Assembly: GCA_035547425.1 (NCBI GenBank)
Contig: DASZUU010000046.1
Coordinates: 1-64,000, forward strand
From: Alloacidobacterium sp035547425
GTDB taxonomy: Bacteria > Acidobacteriota > Terriglobia > Terriglobales > Acidobacteriaceae
Reading direction: 5' to 3'
Length of the DNA: 64,000 nt
Shown here: one piece after another, positions 1 through 7,456 of the stretch
Layout of the letters: every line of letters starts with the position of its first letter
Numbering within the stretch: position 1 is the stretch's first letter
Notes under the pieces: model-generated
What the model was told of the DNA's origin: nothing
Database searches by the model: none
Seen by the model: the letters and a program-made list of their open reading frames with translations, nothing else
Translations under genes and position numbers: made by a program

Positions 1-1056
1 AACCTGCTGTCGATTGCCTTCCAGGGAGTTACCTGCAACCCGCCAGTTACAGTGGTGCAGTACCCACTGCCCGCCGAACCGCCGAATTGCCAGCCACAGG
101 CCCCCACTAATGTGACTGCCTTCGATCCAAAGCAGCGGGACTCTTATTCAGAACAGTGGAGTTTAGCCGTCGATCAGCAGGTGGCCAAGAATACGGTGCT
201 CACTCTGGCTTATCGCGGCAATCGCGGTTTGCGTCTGAGCGGCGGCTACAACCTCAATAATGCCAAGCCGAATCCTGATGGCACGCCTGTCGCCGCGGGT
301 GCGCCGATCGAGTACTATCTCAGCAATCAATGGGGCACCATTAACTACGCAGGTCAGTTCGCCTCATCCAACTACAACGCCATGAACGTCGCTATCCGTA
401 GCCAGACGCACGGGCTAAATCTCAATGCGAATTACAACTGGGCTCATGAATTCGACGATTTCATGGGGCTGTTCGAGGCATATCAGAACCCGCGGGATAT
501 CAAGGCCGACTGGTCTCAGGGCGACATCGACGTCCGCAGCAACTTTACCGTTGGGCTTGTTTACAATCTGCCGAAGATTCCCCTTGGGTTTTCTCATTTG
601 GGATCTGGCTGGCAGTTAACCACTATTCTTCAGGGAAGGACCGGCGTACCCGTGAACTTCAGCTACAACGAATATAACCCGTCCGCAGGAAGCTTGCGGC
701 CCGATTGTGTTCCTGGGCAGTCATGGAGAGCAGCGAATTGGTCCCTGACCAATCAATTCAACCCGGCGGCGTTCACCGCACCGAAGCTCGCGTTCGGTAC
801 TTGCCCACGCAATCTCGGTCGTGGTCCCAACTTCATCCAGGAAGATTTAGGCGTGGTAAAGGAAACAAAGCTTGGCGATCGGTTGACATGGGAGCTGCGT
901 GGCGAGGCATTCAATCTGCCCAACCACCCGAATTTCTCCAGCCCGGGTTCGCAGGTGAACGGCTACTCCTTTGGATCAAGCTACTCGACCATCGGCAACC
1001 TGGTCGGCCAGGGCACATCGCGTCAGATACAGATATCCACCAAGCTGATCTTTTGA
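1..1056 (+). CDS. TonB-dependent receptor, Oar-like, C-terminal part
   Basis: The reading frame is open from the first base, so this is the C-terminal third of a larger gene that begins outside the window. The segment has the alternating beta-strand pattern of an outer-membrane barrel. It includes the block DPKQRDSYSEQWSLAVD (about residues 25-41 of the visible part), typical of acidobacterial Oar-like receptors, and ends in a hydrophobic/aromatic strand (STKLIF) as barrel proteins do. Such receptors import large substrates across the outer membrane using TonB energy. It sits directly before a mannosidase operon, so glycan fragments are a plausible substrate; this is inference from context only. 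A hairpin follows its stop, so it probably ends its own transcript. Confidence 0.88.
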   Translation, partial: NLLSIAFQGVTCNPPVTVVQYPLPAEPPNCQPQAPTNVTAFDPKQRDSYSEQWSLAVDQQVAKNTVLTLAYRGNRGLRLSGGYNLNNAKPNPDGTPVAAGAPIEYYLSNQWGTINYAGQFASSNYNAMNVAIRSQTHGLNLNANYNWAHEFDDFMGLFEAYQNPRDIKADWSQGDIDVRSNFTVGLVYNLPKIPLGFSHLGSGWQLTTILQGRTGVPVNFSYNEYNPSAGSLRPDCVPGQSWRAANWSLTNQFNPAAFTAPKLAFGTCPRNLGRGPNFIQEDLGVVKETKLGDRLTWELRGEAFNLPNHPNFSSPGSQVNGYSFGSSYSTIGNLVGQGTSRQIQISTKLIF

Positions 1057-1100
1057 TGTACTTCGTTCAAATAACTTGCGATGACTTGTAAGTTTCGGTT

Positions 1101-1127
1101 CCCTGCGGTCTCTTTCAGGCCGCAGGG
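1101..1127 (+). terminator. Hairpin after TonB receptor
   Basis: An 8-bp perfect inverted repeat, CCCTGCGG (1101-1108) and CCGCAGGG (1120-1127), lies 45 bases after the receptor stop. There is no strong T-run after it, so termination is likely but not certain. It argues that the next gene has its own promoter. Confidence 0.5.
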
Positions 1128-1207
1128 ACTTAAGACTCCAATGCCGGCAGCCATGGAGCAATGTGACTCCTCCCTGGAAAATCGATGTATGCCGACACCC
1201 TCGCAAA

Positions 1208-1237
1208 TTGACACTCCTCTTTGGGCGGTGGTAACGT
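1208..1237 (+). promoter_or_regulatory. Predicted promoter of the GH38 operon
   Basis: An exact TTGACA -35 box (1208-1213) is followed after 18 bases by TAACGT (1232-1237) as a weak -10. The same layout, TTGACA then TAAC at 17-18 bases, occurs before the receptor gene that starts at 23585. A palindromic operator starts 6 bases downstream. The predicted transcript start is close to 1244. Confidence 0.45.
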
Positions 1238-1242
1238 CAGGC

Positions 1243-1258
1243 ATGGAACCGGTACCAT
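1243..1258. promoter_or_regulatory. LacI-type operator, site A
   Basis: ATGGAACCGGTACCAT is a near-perfect palindrome that fits the motif RTGGNANCGNTNCCAY shared with four other sites in this locus. It has the central CG typical of LacI-family operators. It sits just downstream of a predicted promoter and covers the likely start codon of the GH38 gene. Confidence 0.6.
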
Positions 1259-3990
1259 ACCTGGGCTGGCGCTCGTGCTGCGGACACCCGCGCTGGCCGC
1301 TCTGGCTTTTGGTTCTACTGCTTGCCGCGCAATTCGCTTCCGCGGCAAATACTCCTCAGCCAATCCAAACAATTTACGTGATTCCGAGCTCCCATTGGGA
1401 CCTCGGCTTTATTCGCACGCCGAATGCTCAGAAGGAGTTTATGAAGCCGCACCTGGATGCGGTCCTCTCCGCGTGCGAAGCAGATCCCCAGTTTCGCTGG
1501 ACCATTGAAAGCGGATGGCAACTGCGGGCATGGCTTGATCGCACGAAGGATCCCGCGCAGGTCGAGCGCATGGCTCGTTTCCTCCGGAGCGGACAGATCG
1601 AGCTGTCTGCCGTGTATGGCAGCATGCATACGGAGTTCATGGGCTCCGAAGAGCTGAATCGGCTGGTATCGGATGGAGCCGAATTCAAGCGGCGTTTTGG
1701 GATCGATCCGAGGGTCGCCTTCATGAACGACGTGCCGGGATTCTCCTTCCGTCTTCCCCAGGTCCTTGCGCGGTCCGGGGTTCCCTACGTTCTGACGGGG
1801 CTCAATACAGGGCTGGGCGGCGGCGCTGACCTCTGGCCCGGGAAAGTGCCCTTTTACTGGGAGTCGCCAGATGGAAGCAAAATCCTGATGTGGCAGACGC
1901 AGGGGAAAAACGGCGGCTACACGGAGGGAATGGCGGATTACTACCTCGATCCGGATGCAGAAGACCCTTATAACCACACGAAGTTCTATCCGAAGGAGTG
2001 GGCCGGATTAGCGAATCTCGAGATCATGCAGCGCGGGGTGGATAAGCTGCTGAAGCAGTACGCCGATGCGGGCTATCGCAAGTCAATCGTCGCTGTTCTA
2101 TACATGCACGATGGTATTGGGCCTGACTACGAGCTGAAAGGCTTGTTGCCGAATGTACGGGCCTGGAATGCTGCCGGCCGCTTGCCGCACATCGTTGTTG
2201 CGACGCCATCGGAATTTTTCACTCAGCTTCAGAAGCAGGGATTGCAAAACACGCCTGTATTCCAGGGCGACTGGAGCGGGCTTTGGTCCGAGGTAAAAGT
2301 GAACTCGCCGGCCATGAGCGCGGATGCGCGATTTCTGCAACAAGCTTTGCCGGAAGCCGAGACATTGTGGTCACTGCTGAAGATGAAGAATCTCGCCGCG
2401 GATTATCCGGATGGACAGCTCAACTCGGACTACACCGCGCTCTTTGAATATGACGAGCACAACGGCTCCGGACAAGGCGGCTGGCCTAAGGTGCTCAGCG
2501 AGCAGGAAGTTCGGGAGCAAAACAAGGAATACGCGGACGAGGTGAGTGAAGGCCGCCGCTCGACCGAGGCATTGCTCCATGATGGCGTGGCGAAGCTTGC
2601 AGATCCACGCAGCGAGCATTCTGCGCAGCGCATGCTGCTCGTGTACAACCTGCATAGCTGGCAGAGCTCGCATCCAGTGACGGTGTCGGGCCTAAAAGGA
2701 AACTGGAGCGTACGCGACGCGAGCACAGGTGCAGTGGTTGCGTCGCAGCGCTTAGCCTCCGGTAACCTCATCTTCGAGGCGAACAATTTGCCACCCTTCG
2801 GCTACCGCACCTACCTGCTTGACCATGCATCGCAGGGGGCCAAGCTCACGCCGGCCGATCCTGCGGCTTTGGAGAGTCCCTACTTTAGAGTTGAGTTCCA
2901 ACCGGCTACCGGAGCGATTCTTCGCATCATCGACCTGCGCAGCCATCGCACCATGCTGGATCAGAGGGATGGCGGCCGCGCAGGAACCTTGCTGCTCAAC
3001 TCCAGGGTATTTGAACAGCCGGATTCCGCCACGCCCGTGGTGCTTCATCACGAACGCGGTGCAGCGGTCGATCAGCTGGTAGTGACACGCCCCAATTCGC
3101 TCTGGGCGAAAACGGTCATTGCACTGCCGCGATACGAGCCTGTAGTTCGCTTCACCGAAGTTCTCGACCGAAGCAAAATGCGATTCGTCGGACATACAAG
3201 TCCGCGAGACATGTATGCTTTCGCTTTCGACTTTTCTTTCAAAGGGAAGGTCCAGCGCTGGGTTGAAAACGGAGAGGGGCTGTACCGCTTTCCCGACGAT
3301 CTGCTGCCCGGCGTAAGACAGGATGGGGTGGTCCCGCGACATACTCTCGTTTGGAGCGAAGAAGACACCGCATTGCCCTATTTCGTAATGGTTGCCGAGA
3401 AGCAGTCCTTTTTTAATCGCTATGAACACCATGCGTCGAGCGAAGCAGGTTCAGGTTCAAGTGAAGGTGCCGAGGCCGATGTGATGATCAAGAACGATCA
3501 GGCCGAAACTCGCGACCATGGCATTACCACCTTTCAGACATACGAGCCGGGCTATCCAAGCACGTACACCTTTTCCTTCGCGCTTACTGGGGGAGCTGGA
3601 AAGGTGGATGCGGTCGCGGCTCACGATTTCGAGGTTCAGGATGAGTCGGATTTTATAGAACTGCCGGAAGGTCAGCGGCCAGCCCATTGGGCGGAATCGC
3701 TGCTATCGCTGAGTGCGCCAAATGTAGCGATCGAGGTGCTGAAGCCAAGTTCTGACGGCAATTCCGGCGATTACCTTCTGCGGCTCCAGGAGATTGCGGG
3801 CAAGGCGACAGACCTGAGCATAAAAACTCCATTGCCGCTGGGCTCCATCGAAGAAACCACGTTGACGGAGGATCGGGTTCTGCACTCGGGAATGGACGCG
3901 AATGCCATTCACATTGCGCCTTATCAAACACTCACCTTACGGCTGTCGGTAGTGCGCCGCACTGCCATAAAGACAGGGGTAGAACATTGA
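1243..3990 (+). CDS. GH38-family alpha-mannosidase, secreted
   Basis: This is a predicted retaining alpha-mannosidase of family GH38 that removes alpha-linked mannose using an active-site zinc. With the start at 1243 the protein has 915 residues. Residues about 18-34 form a signal peptide (hydrophobic core WLLVLLLAAQ, then FASA), so it is exported. The N-terminal domain shows the zinc-binding pair in SHWDLGF (H51, D53), a probable nucleophile in NDVPGF (D163), and a third zinc ligand in YDEHNGSG (H406). Upstream ATGs at 1141 and 1189 would only add a polar extension. The 1243 start is favoured because it gives a clean signal peptide, but it overlaps a putative operator and has no clear ribosome site. 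The next gene overlaps its stop, so it heads a three-gene operon with two esterases. Confidence 0.82.
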   Translation: MEPVPYLGWRSCCGHPRWPLWLLVLLLAAQFASAANTPQPIQTIYVIPSSHWDLGFIRTPNAQKEFMKPHLDAVLSACEADPQFRWTIESGWQLRAWLDRTKDPAQVERMARFLRSGQIELSAVYGSMHTEFMGSEELNRLVSDGAEFKRRFGIDPRVAFMNDVPGFSFRLPQVLARSGVPYVLTGLNTGLGGGADLWPGKVPFYWESPDGSKILMWQTQGKNGGYTEGMADYYLDPDAEDPYNHTKFYPKEWAGLANLEIMQRGVDKLLKQYADAGYRKSIVAVLYMHDGIGPDYELKGLLPNVRAWNAAGRLPHIVVATPSEFFTQLQKQGLQNTPVFQGDWSGLWSEVKVNSPAMSADARFLQQALPEAETLWSLLKMKNLAADYPDGQLNSDYTALFEYDEHNGSGQGGWPKVLSEQEVREQNKEYADEVSEGRRSTEALLHDGVAKLADPRSEHSAQRMLLVYNLHSWQSSHPVTVSGLKGNWSVRDASTGAVVASQRLASGNLIFEANNLPPFGYRTYLLDHASQGAKLTPADPAALESPYFRVEFQPATGAILRIIDLRSHRTMLDQRDGGRAGTLLLNSRVFEQPDSATPVVLHHERGAAVDQLVVTRPNSLWAKTVIALPRYEPVVRFTEVLDRSKMRFVGHTSPRDMYAFAFDFSFKGKVQRWVENGEGLYRFPDDLLPGVRQDGVVPRHTLVWSEEDTALPYFVMVAEKQSFFNRYEHHASSEAGSGSSEGAEADVMIKNDQAETRDHGITTFQTYEPGYPSTYTFSFALTGGAGKVDAVAAHDFEVQDESDFIELPEGQRPAHWAESLLSLSAPNVAIEVLKPSSDGNSGDYLLRLQEIAGKATDLSIKTPLPLGSIEETTLTEDRVLHSGMDANAIHIAPYQTLTLRLSVVRRTAIKTGVEH

Positions 3991-4943
3991 GAGCACAGAA
4001 ACAAGCGGTCGGCAACCGCAAGATCGCGGTTGCCCTGGTATTTCTTCTTTGCAGCCTGCTTGCGCCGGCACAACAAGCCACGAAGGATGACTGGACGGAA
4101 ACCGCATCTTTTGACTACGGCATCAGTGCCGACGTCACCTACGGCGTCTTCCAAAACATTCCGGTTCATCTCGATGTCTGGAGAAATCTCAAGGCGTCGG
4201 GCCCGGTTCCAACCTTAATGTATATCCACGGCGGCGGGTGGGTATTCGGCGATAAGGGAGGATCTCCCAATTCGTTCCTGCCTTATGTGGAACGGGGCTG
4301 GAACATCGTGAATGTGGAATACCGGATGGCGGGATCCTCGCCCGCCCCGGGCGCTGTCGAGGATGTGCGCTGTGCGTTGCGGTGGATTTACCGGAATGCG
4401 GCCGAATACCATTTCGACACCGATCGCATTGTCGTCTCCGGGCATTCGGCAGGAGGACACCTTGCGCTTATGGCCGGTATGTTGCCTCCGAACAGCGATC
4501 TGGATAATGCATGCCCAGCGGACTCCAGCGAACCGCCGCTGAAAGTGGCGGCGATCGTCAATTGGTTCGGCATTTCGGATGTGGATGAAATTCTGAGCGG
4601 CGCAGATCGCAAGACGTACGCCGTTGCCTGGATCGGCTCTCAACCCGGAAAAGAGGACCGCGCCAGGCGTGTGTCACCGTTGACCTACGTGCGCTCCGGC
4701 CTGCCTCCGATCATCACGATTCATGGAGATCACGATCCCACCGTTCCGTATTCGCAATCCGTTCGTCTGCGCGACGCTCTCACTGCCGCAGGCGTCTCGA
4801 ACGAGCTCGTGACGATACGAGGCGGAGGGCACGGAAGCTTTTCAGACGACCAGACTCGATACGCATTTTCCAGGGTATGGTCGTTTCTTGACGCGCATCA
4901 TCTTGCAGCTCGTGTCGTTGCTTCCGCGGCAGGGAGCCACTAA
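3987..4943 (+). CDS. Secreted alpha/beta-hydrolase, acetyl-esterase-like
   Basis: A predicted carboxylesterase of the alpha/beta-hydrolase fold (BD-FAE / Abhydrolase_3 type), probably removing acetyl or other ester groups from sugars. It has a signal peptide at residues 1-29 (VALVFLLCSLLAPAQ). The oxyanion motif HGGGW is at 81-85, the nucleophile S154 lies in GHSAGG, the acid is probably D250 in HGDHDPTVP, and the catalytic His is probably H282 in GGGHGSF. The start is TTG at 3987, which overlaps the TGA stop of the GH38 gene; AGGGGT lies 8 bases upstream as a ribosome site. The overlap implies translational coupling, and the context suggests deacetylation of mannosides. The exact ester substrate cannot be read from the sequence. 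Confidence 0.82.
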   Translation: MRAQKQAVGNRKIAVALVFLLCSLLAPAQQATKDDWTETASFDYGISADVTYGVFQNIPVHLDVWRNLKASGPVPTLMYIHGGGWVFGDKGGSPNSFLPYVERGWNIVNVEYRMAGSSPAPGAVEDVRCALRWIYRNAAEYHFDTDRIVVSGHSAGGHLALMAGMLPPNSDLDNACPADSSEPPLKVAAIVNWFGISDVDEILSGADRKTYAVAWIGSQPGKEDRARRVSPLTYVRSGLPPIITIHGDHDPTVPYSQSVRLRDALTAAGVSNELVTIRGGGHGSFSDDQTRYAFSRVWSFLDAHHLAARVVASAAGSH

Positions 4944-5974
4944 TGTCCAATCGGTTGATAGAACCGAATCCCGAAGGCCCCGGGTATACGCACGAATTCG
5001 ATGATGGGCCGCCTGCTGCCCAGTATGAGCGTCTTGCGCAGATCGATCGGCATTTTCTGGAGCAGCTTGACAGGCTGCCCCCCATCGGCACGCTGTCTGT
5101 AGAAGAAGAGCGCGCCCGCATGCAGGCGGGACAGACCAAAACCATCGATGAGTATCCAGTCGAGGTGCGGGAGGTCAAAACTCCCGGCTGCGCGGTCCAC
5201 CTCATCAGCCCGCTCGGGGCTCGGAGTCCGGCGCCCATTCTCTTCTTCATTCATGGCGGCGGCTGGGCGCTTGGCGATCTCAGCACGCACACAGAGATCG
5301 TGTGTGAGCTTGCACTCCGCACGCAGAGCGTAGTCGCCTTTATCGATTACCCGCGTGCTCCTGAAAATCCCTTTCCAGCTCCTTTGGAAGCTTGTGTTAC
5401 AGCCGTAAGCTCGGTTCTGGACCAGGCTGAATCGCTGCAGCTGGATCGCAGCCGCTTTGCCATTGGCGGGGATAGCTCCGGTGGAAATCTCTGTGCGGCT
5501 GTAGTCCTTTCCGCCATTGAGCGAGGGCTGCCCCTACCGGCATGCCAGATTCTTCTTTATCCGGTTACCAACCACGATTGGACGACGGACTCCTACAGGC
5601 AATTCGCGACAAATCCGAACTTGAGCCAGTTCACCATGGAATGGTTCTGGCAGAACTATCTCTCCGAACAGGCTCTGGGTGCTCAGCCGAGGGTTTCCCC
5701 GCTTCGTGCCGCCGATCAGCTGCTTGCGCAGTTCCCCCCGACCTTGATTGTTACCTGCGAATATGACGTGCTGCGTGACGAGGGCGAAAAGTTTGCCGCA
5801 CGGCTGATCGCCGCAGGCGTCAACGTAGCCGCTGTACGCTGGCTCGGAGCGCTGCATGGCTTTCTGGTTACCGAGTCTTTGGCCAGCTCTGTTTCTGCCA
5901 GAATCTGCATCGATATGATCGCGCAATACATCTTGCGGGGGTTCGGAGAAAGCTCAGCTTCGAGCGCGCAATGA
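4943..5974 (+). CDS. Alpha/beta-hydrolase of the hormone-sensitive-lipase family
   Basis: A 343-residue esterase of the HSL (bacterial family IV) type. HGGGW is at residues 104-108 and the nucleophile S178 is in GDSSGGN. The acid is in the segment EYDVLRDEGE and the His in LHGFL near the C-terminus. There is no signal peptide, so it is likely cytoplasmic, unlike the preceding esterase. The ATG overlaps the TAA of the previous gene by one base, so the two are co-translated. A cytoplasmic esterase after a secreted one fits stepwise removal of ester groups from imported sugars, but this is inference. Its last 21 bases overlap the convergent lacI gene. Confidence 0.84.
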   Translation: MSNRLIEPNPEGPGYTHEFDDGPPAAQYERLAQIDRHFLEQLDRLPPIGTLSVEEERARMQAGQTKTIDEYPVEVREVKTPGCAVHLISPLGARSPAPILFFIHGGGWALGDLSTHTEIVCELALRTQSVVAFIDYPRAPENPFPAPLEACVTAVSSVLDQAESLQLDRSRFAIGGDSSGGNLCAAVVLSAIERGLPLPACQILLYPVTNHDWTTDSYRQFATNPNLSQFTMEWFWQNYLSEQALGAQPRVSPLRAADQLLAQFPPTLIVTCEYDVLRDEGEKFAARLIAAGVNVAAVRWLGALHGFLVTESLASSVSARICIDMIAQYILRGFGESSASSAQ

Positions 5975-7003
5975 CTCACGAGGAGCCTTGCATCCGCACG
6001 ATTGCCGAATCACAAGACTGGACGCGATCTCAATCTGCTGCGGCGCATGTGTTTCACCCTTCATATGGTTCAGCAGCAGCTGCGTGGCTGTCCGGGCGAG
6101 CTCTTCGATCGATTGCTTCACGACTGTTATGGATGGGCGGAGCGTTGCCGCCAGTGCGAAATCGTCGAATCCGATCAGGCTTACTGCCTGCGGTACCCGG
6201 ATCTTGTAGTTCTGCATAACCTCATACGCGAGGATCGTGGATTGATTGTAAAGGCCGAAGATTGCGTCGAGCTTGTGTTTGCCGGCCATATGCTTCATGA
6301 TCGCCGCTTCTGCCGAGGCATAATCGCTCGCGCTCATCTCCACGAGGACCTCGAATCCTGCGGACGCAAGAGCATCGGTCGAGCCCTTCACTCGCTCGCA
6401 AATAGTGTAGAGATTAGGGTCGCCGCCCAGGCACAGGATTCGCCTTCGCCCATGCCCCATCAGGTGGCGCACGGCCTGCTGCGCTGCCGCATAATTGTCC
6501 GAGACAACGCTCGAAAAGGCACGGTTTGTGGTGGGCCGGTCGAATGCCACTACCGGGACCGATAGCCTGCGCAAGCTTTGAAGCAAGGCTTTCGAGCTCG
6601 AGCCGGACCGCGGTGGAACCACGAGAAGGCCATCCACCCGATGGCGCTCGAAAATCTGCAGATCCTCCAGCTCGAGCTGCGCGCGATCCTGCGACGTGAG
6701 AAGAATGACAACGTAATCTTCGCGCCGCGCATGCACCTCCACCACCTCTGCAAACCGGGCGAAAAAGGGATCGGTAATGGAGGGAATAATAAGGCCGATC
6801 GTGCGTGATCGTTCGCTCTTCAGCGACCGCGCAGCCTCATTGGGCTGGTAACCAAGCTCCGCCATTACGCTTTGAATGCGAGCCAGCATCTCTGGACCGA
6901 CATAATGGCCGCCATTGATGACGCGCGACACGGTCGTAGTCCCAACTCCGGCTGCCTTGGCAACGTCGTGCAGAGTGGGGCGATTTTTGCGGCTGATCTT
7001 CAT
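5954..7003 (-). CDS. LacI-family transcriptional regulator
   Basis: A 349-residue LacI/GalR-type regulator. The helix-turn-helix occupies about residues 10-31 (LHDVAKAAGVGTTTVSRVING), followed by the hinge helix around YQPNEAARSL (52-61). The sugar-binding periplasmic-binding-protein-like domain follows, from RTIGLIIPSI to the end. LacI hinge helices of this type recognise palindromes with a central CG, and five such palindromes are found only at the control regions of the surrounding mannosidase and receptor genes. It is therefore the best candidate for the local repressor, released by mannose or a manno-oligosaccharide. One of the sites (7185) lies 182 bases upstream of its own start, so autoregulation is possible. 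Confidence 0.92.
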   Translation of the reverse strand: MKISRKNRPTLHDVAKAAGVGTTTVSRVINGGHYVGPEMLARIQSVMAELGYQPNEAARSLKSERSRTIGLIIPSITDPFFARFAEVVEVHARREDYVVILLTSQDRAQLELEDLQIFERHRVDGLLVVPPRSGSSSKALLQSLRRLSVPVVAFDRPTTNRAFSSVVSDNYAAAQQAVRHLMGHGRRRILCLGGDPNLYTICERVKGSTDALASAGFEVLVEMSASDYASAEAAIMKHMAGKHKLDAIFGLYNQSTILAYEVMQNYKIRVPQAVSLIGFDDFALAATLRPSITVVKQSIEELARTATQLLLNHMKGETHAPQQIEIASSLVIRQSCGCKAPRESLRARS

Positions 7004-7184
7004 AAGTTATTCAACGTCCCCAAAAACAGCACCGCGCTATTGACTCCAAATCGACCAAGGCCCTAGCAGGAGATCGGCCCGCATCCGCATGGCCCCCGCA
7101 CACCATGATCCAGACGGTTTGGAAATCGCCTGCAAAAGACTTTAAGTCCCCATATCAATATCACCCTACACGGAAGACCGACAA

Positions 7185-7200
7185 GTGGCAACGGTTCCAC
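7185..7200. promoter_or_regulatory. LacI-type operator, site B
   Basis: GTGGCAACGGTTCCAC matches the RTGGNANCGNTNCCAY palindrome. It lies in the 453-base gap between lacI and the GH2 gene, nearer lacI. It could control lacI itself or form a loop with site C, about 150 bases away. Confidence 0.5.
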
Positions 7201-7328
7201 TCCGGCTGCCAATGTTCTGATATCGAAATCGGGACGAACTGCTTCAGAGAAGGCCACCTTATCGGGCGAAGCGCGTTGTGAAAAGATGACCCTCACCAGC
7301 AAGCCTCAGCAATAGGAGGTGAGTCAAT

Positions 7329-7364
7329 ATGGTACAAATGGTATCGGTTCCATACAGGCGATAG
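7329..7364 (+). other. Possible 11-codon leader ORF
   Basis: A strong ribosome-binding sequence AGGAGGTGAG (7314-7323) precedes ATG at 7329, which opens a frame of 11 codons (MVQMVSVPYRR) closed by TAG. It is out of frame with the GH2 gene, which starts 93 bases further on, and it contains operator C. It may be a leader peptide or a coincidence. Confidence 0.25.
7338..7353. promoter_or_regulatory. LacI-type operator, site C
   Basis: ATGGTATCGGTTCCAT matches the shared palindrome and differs from site E by one base. It lies about 104 bases before the start codon of the GH2 beta-mannosidase, a spacing close to that seen for site E before the receptor gene. Confidence 0.58.
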
Positions 7365-7456
7365 GACGCATCCTGTTTTGCAGGACACGGATCTCGCCTG
7401 TATCGAGCCGCGGTGGCTTGAGCCGATCCGCAGAAGCAGTTTCCGGAGCCTGAACA

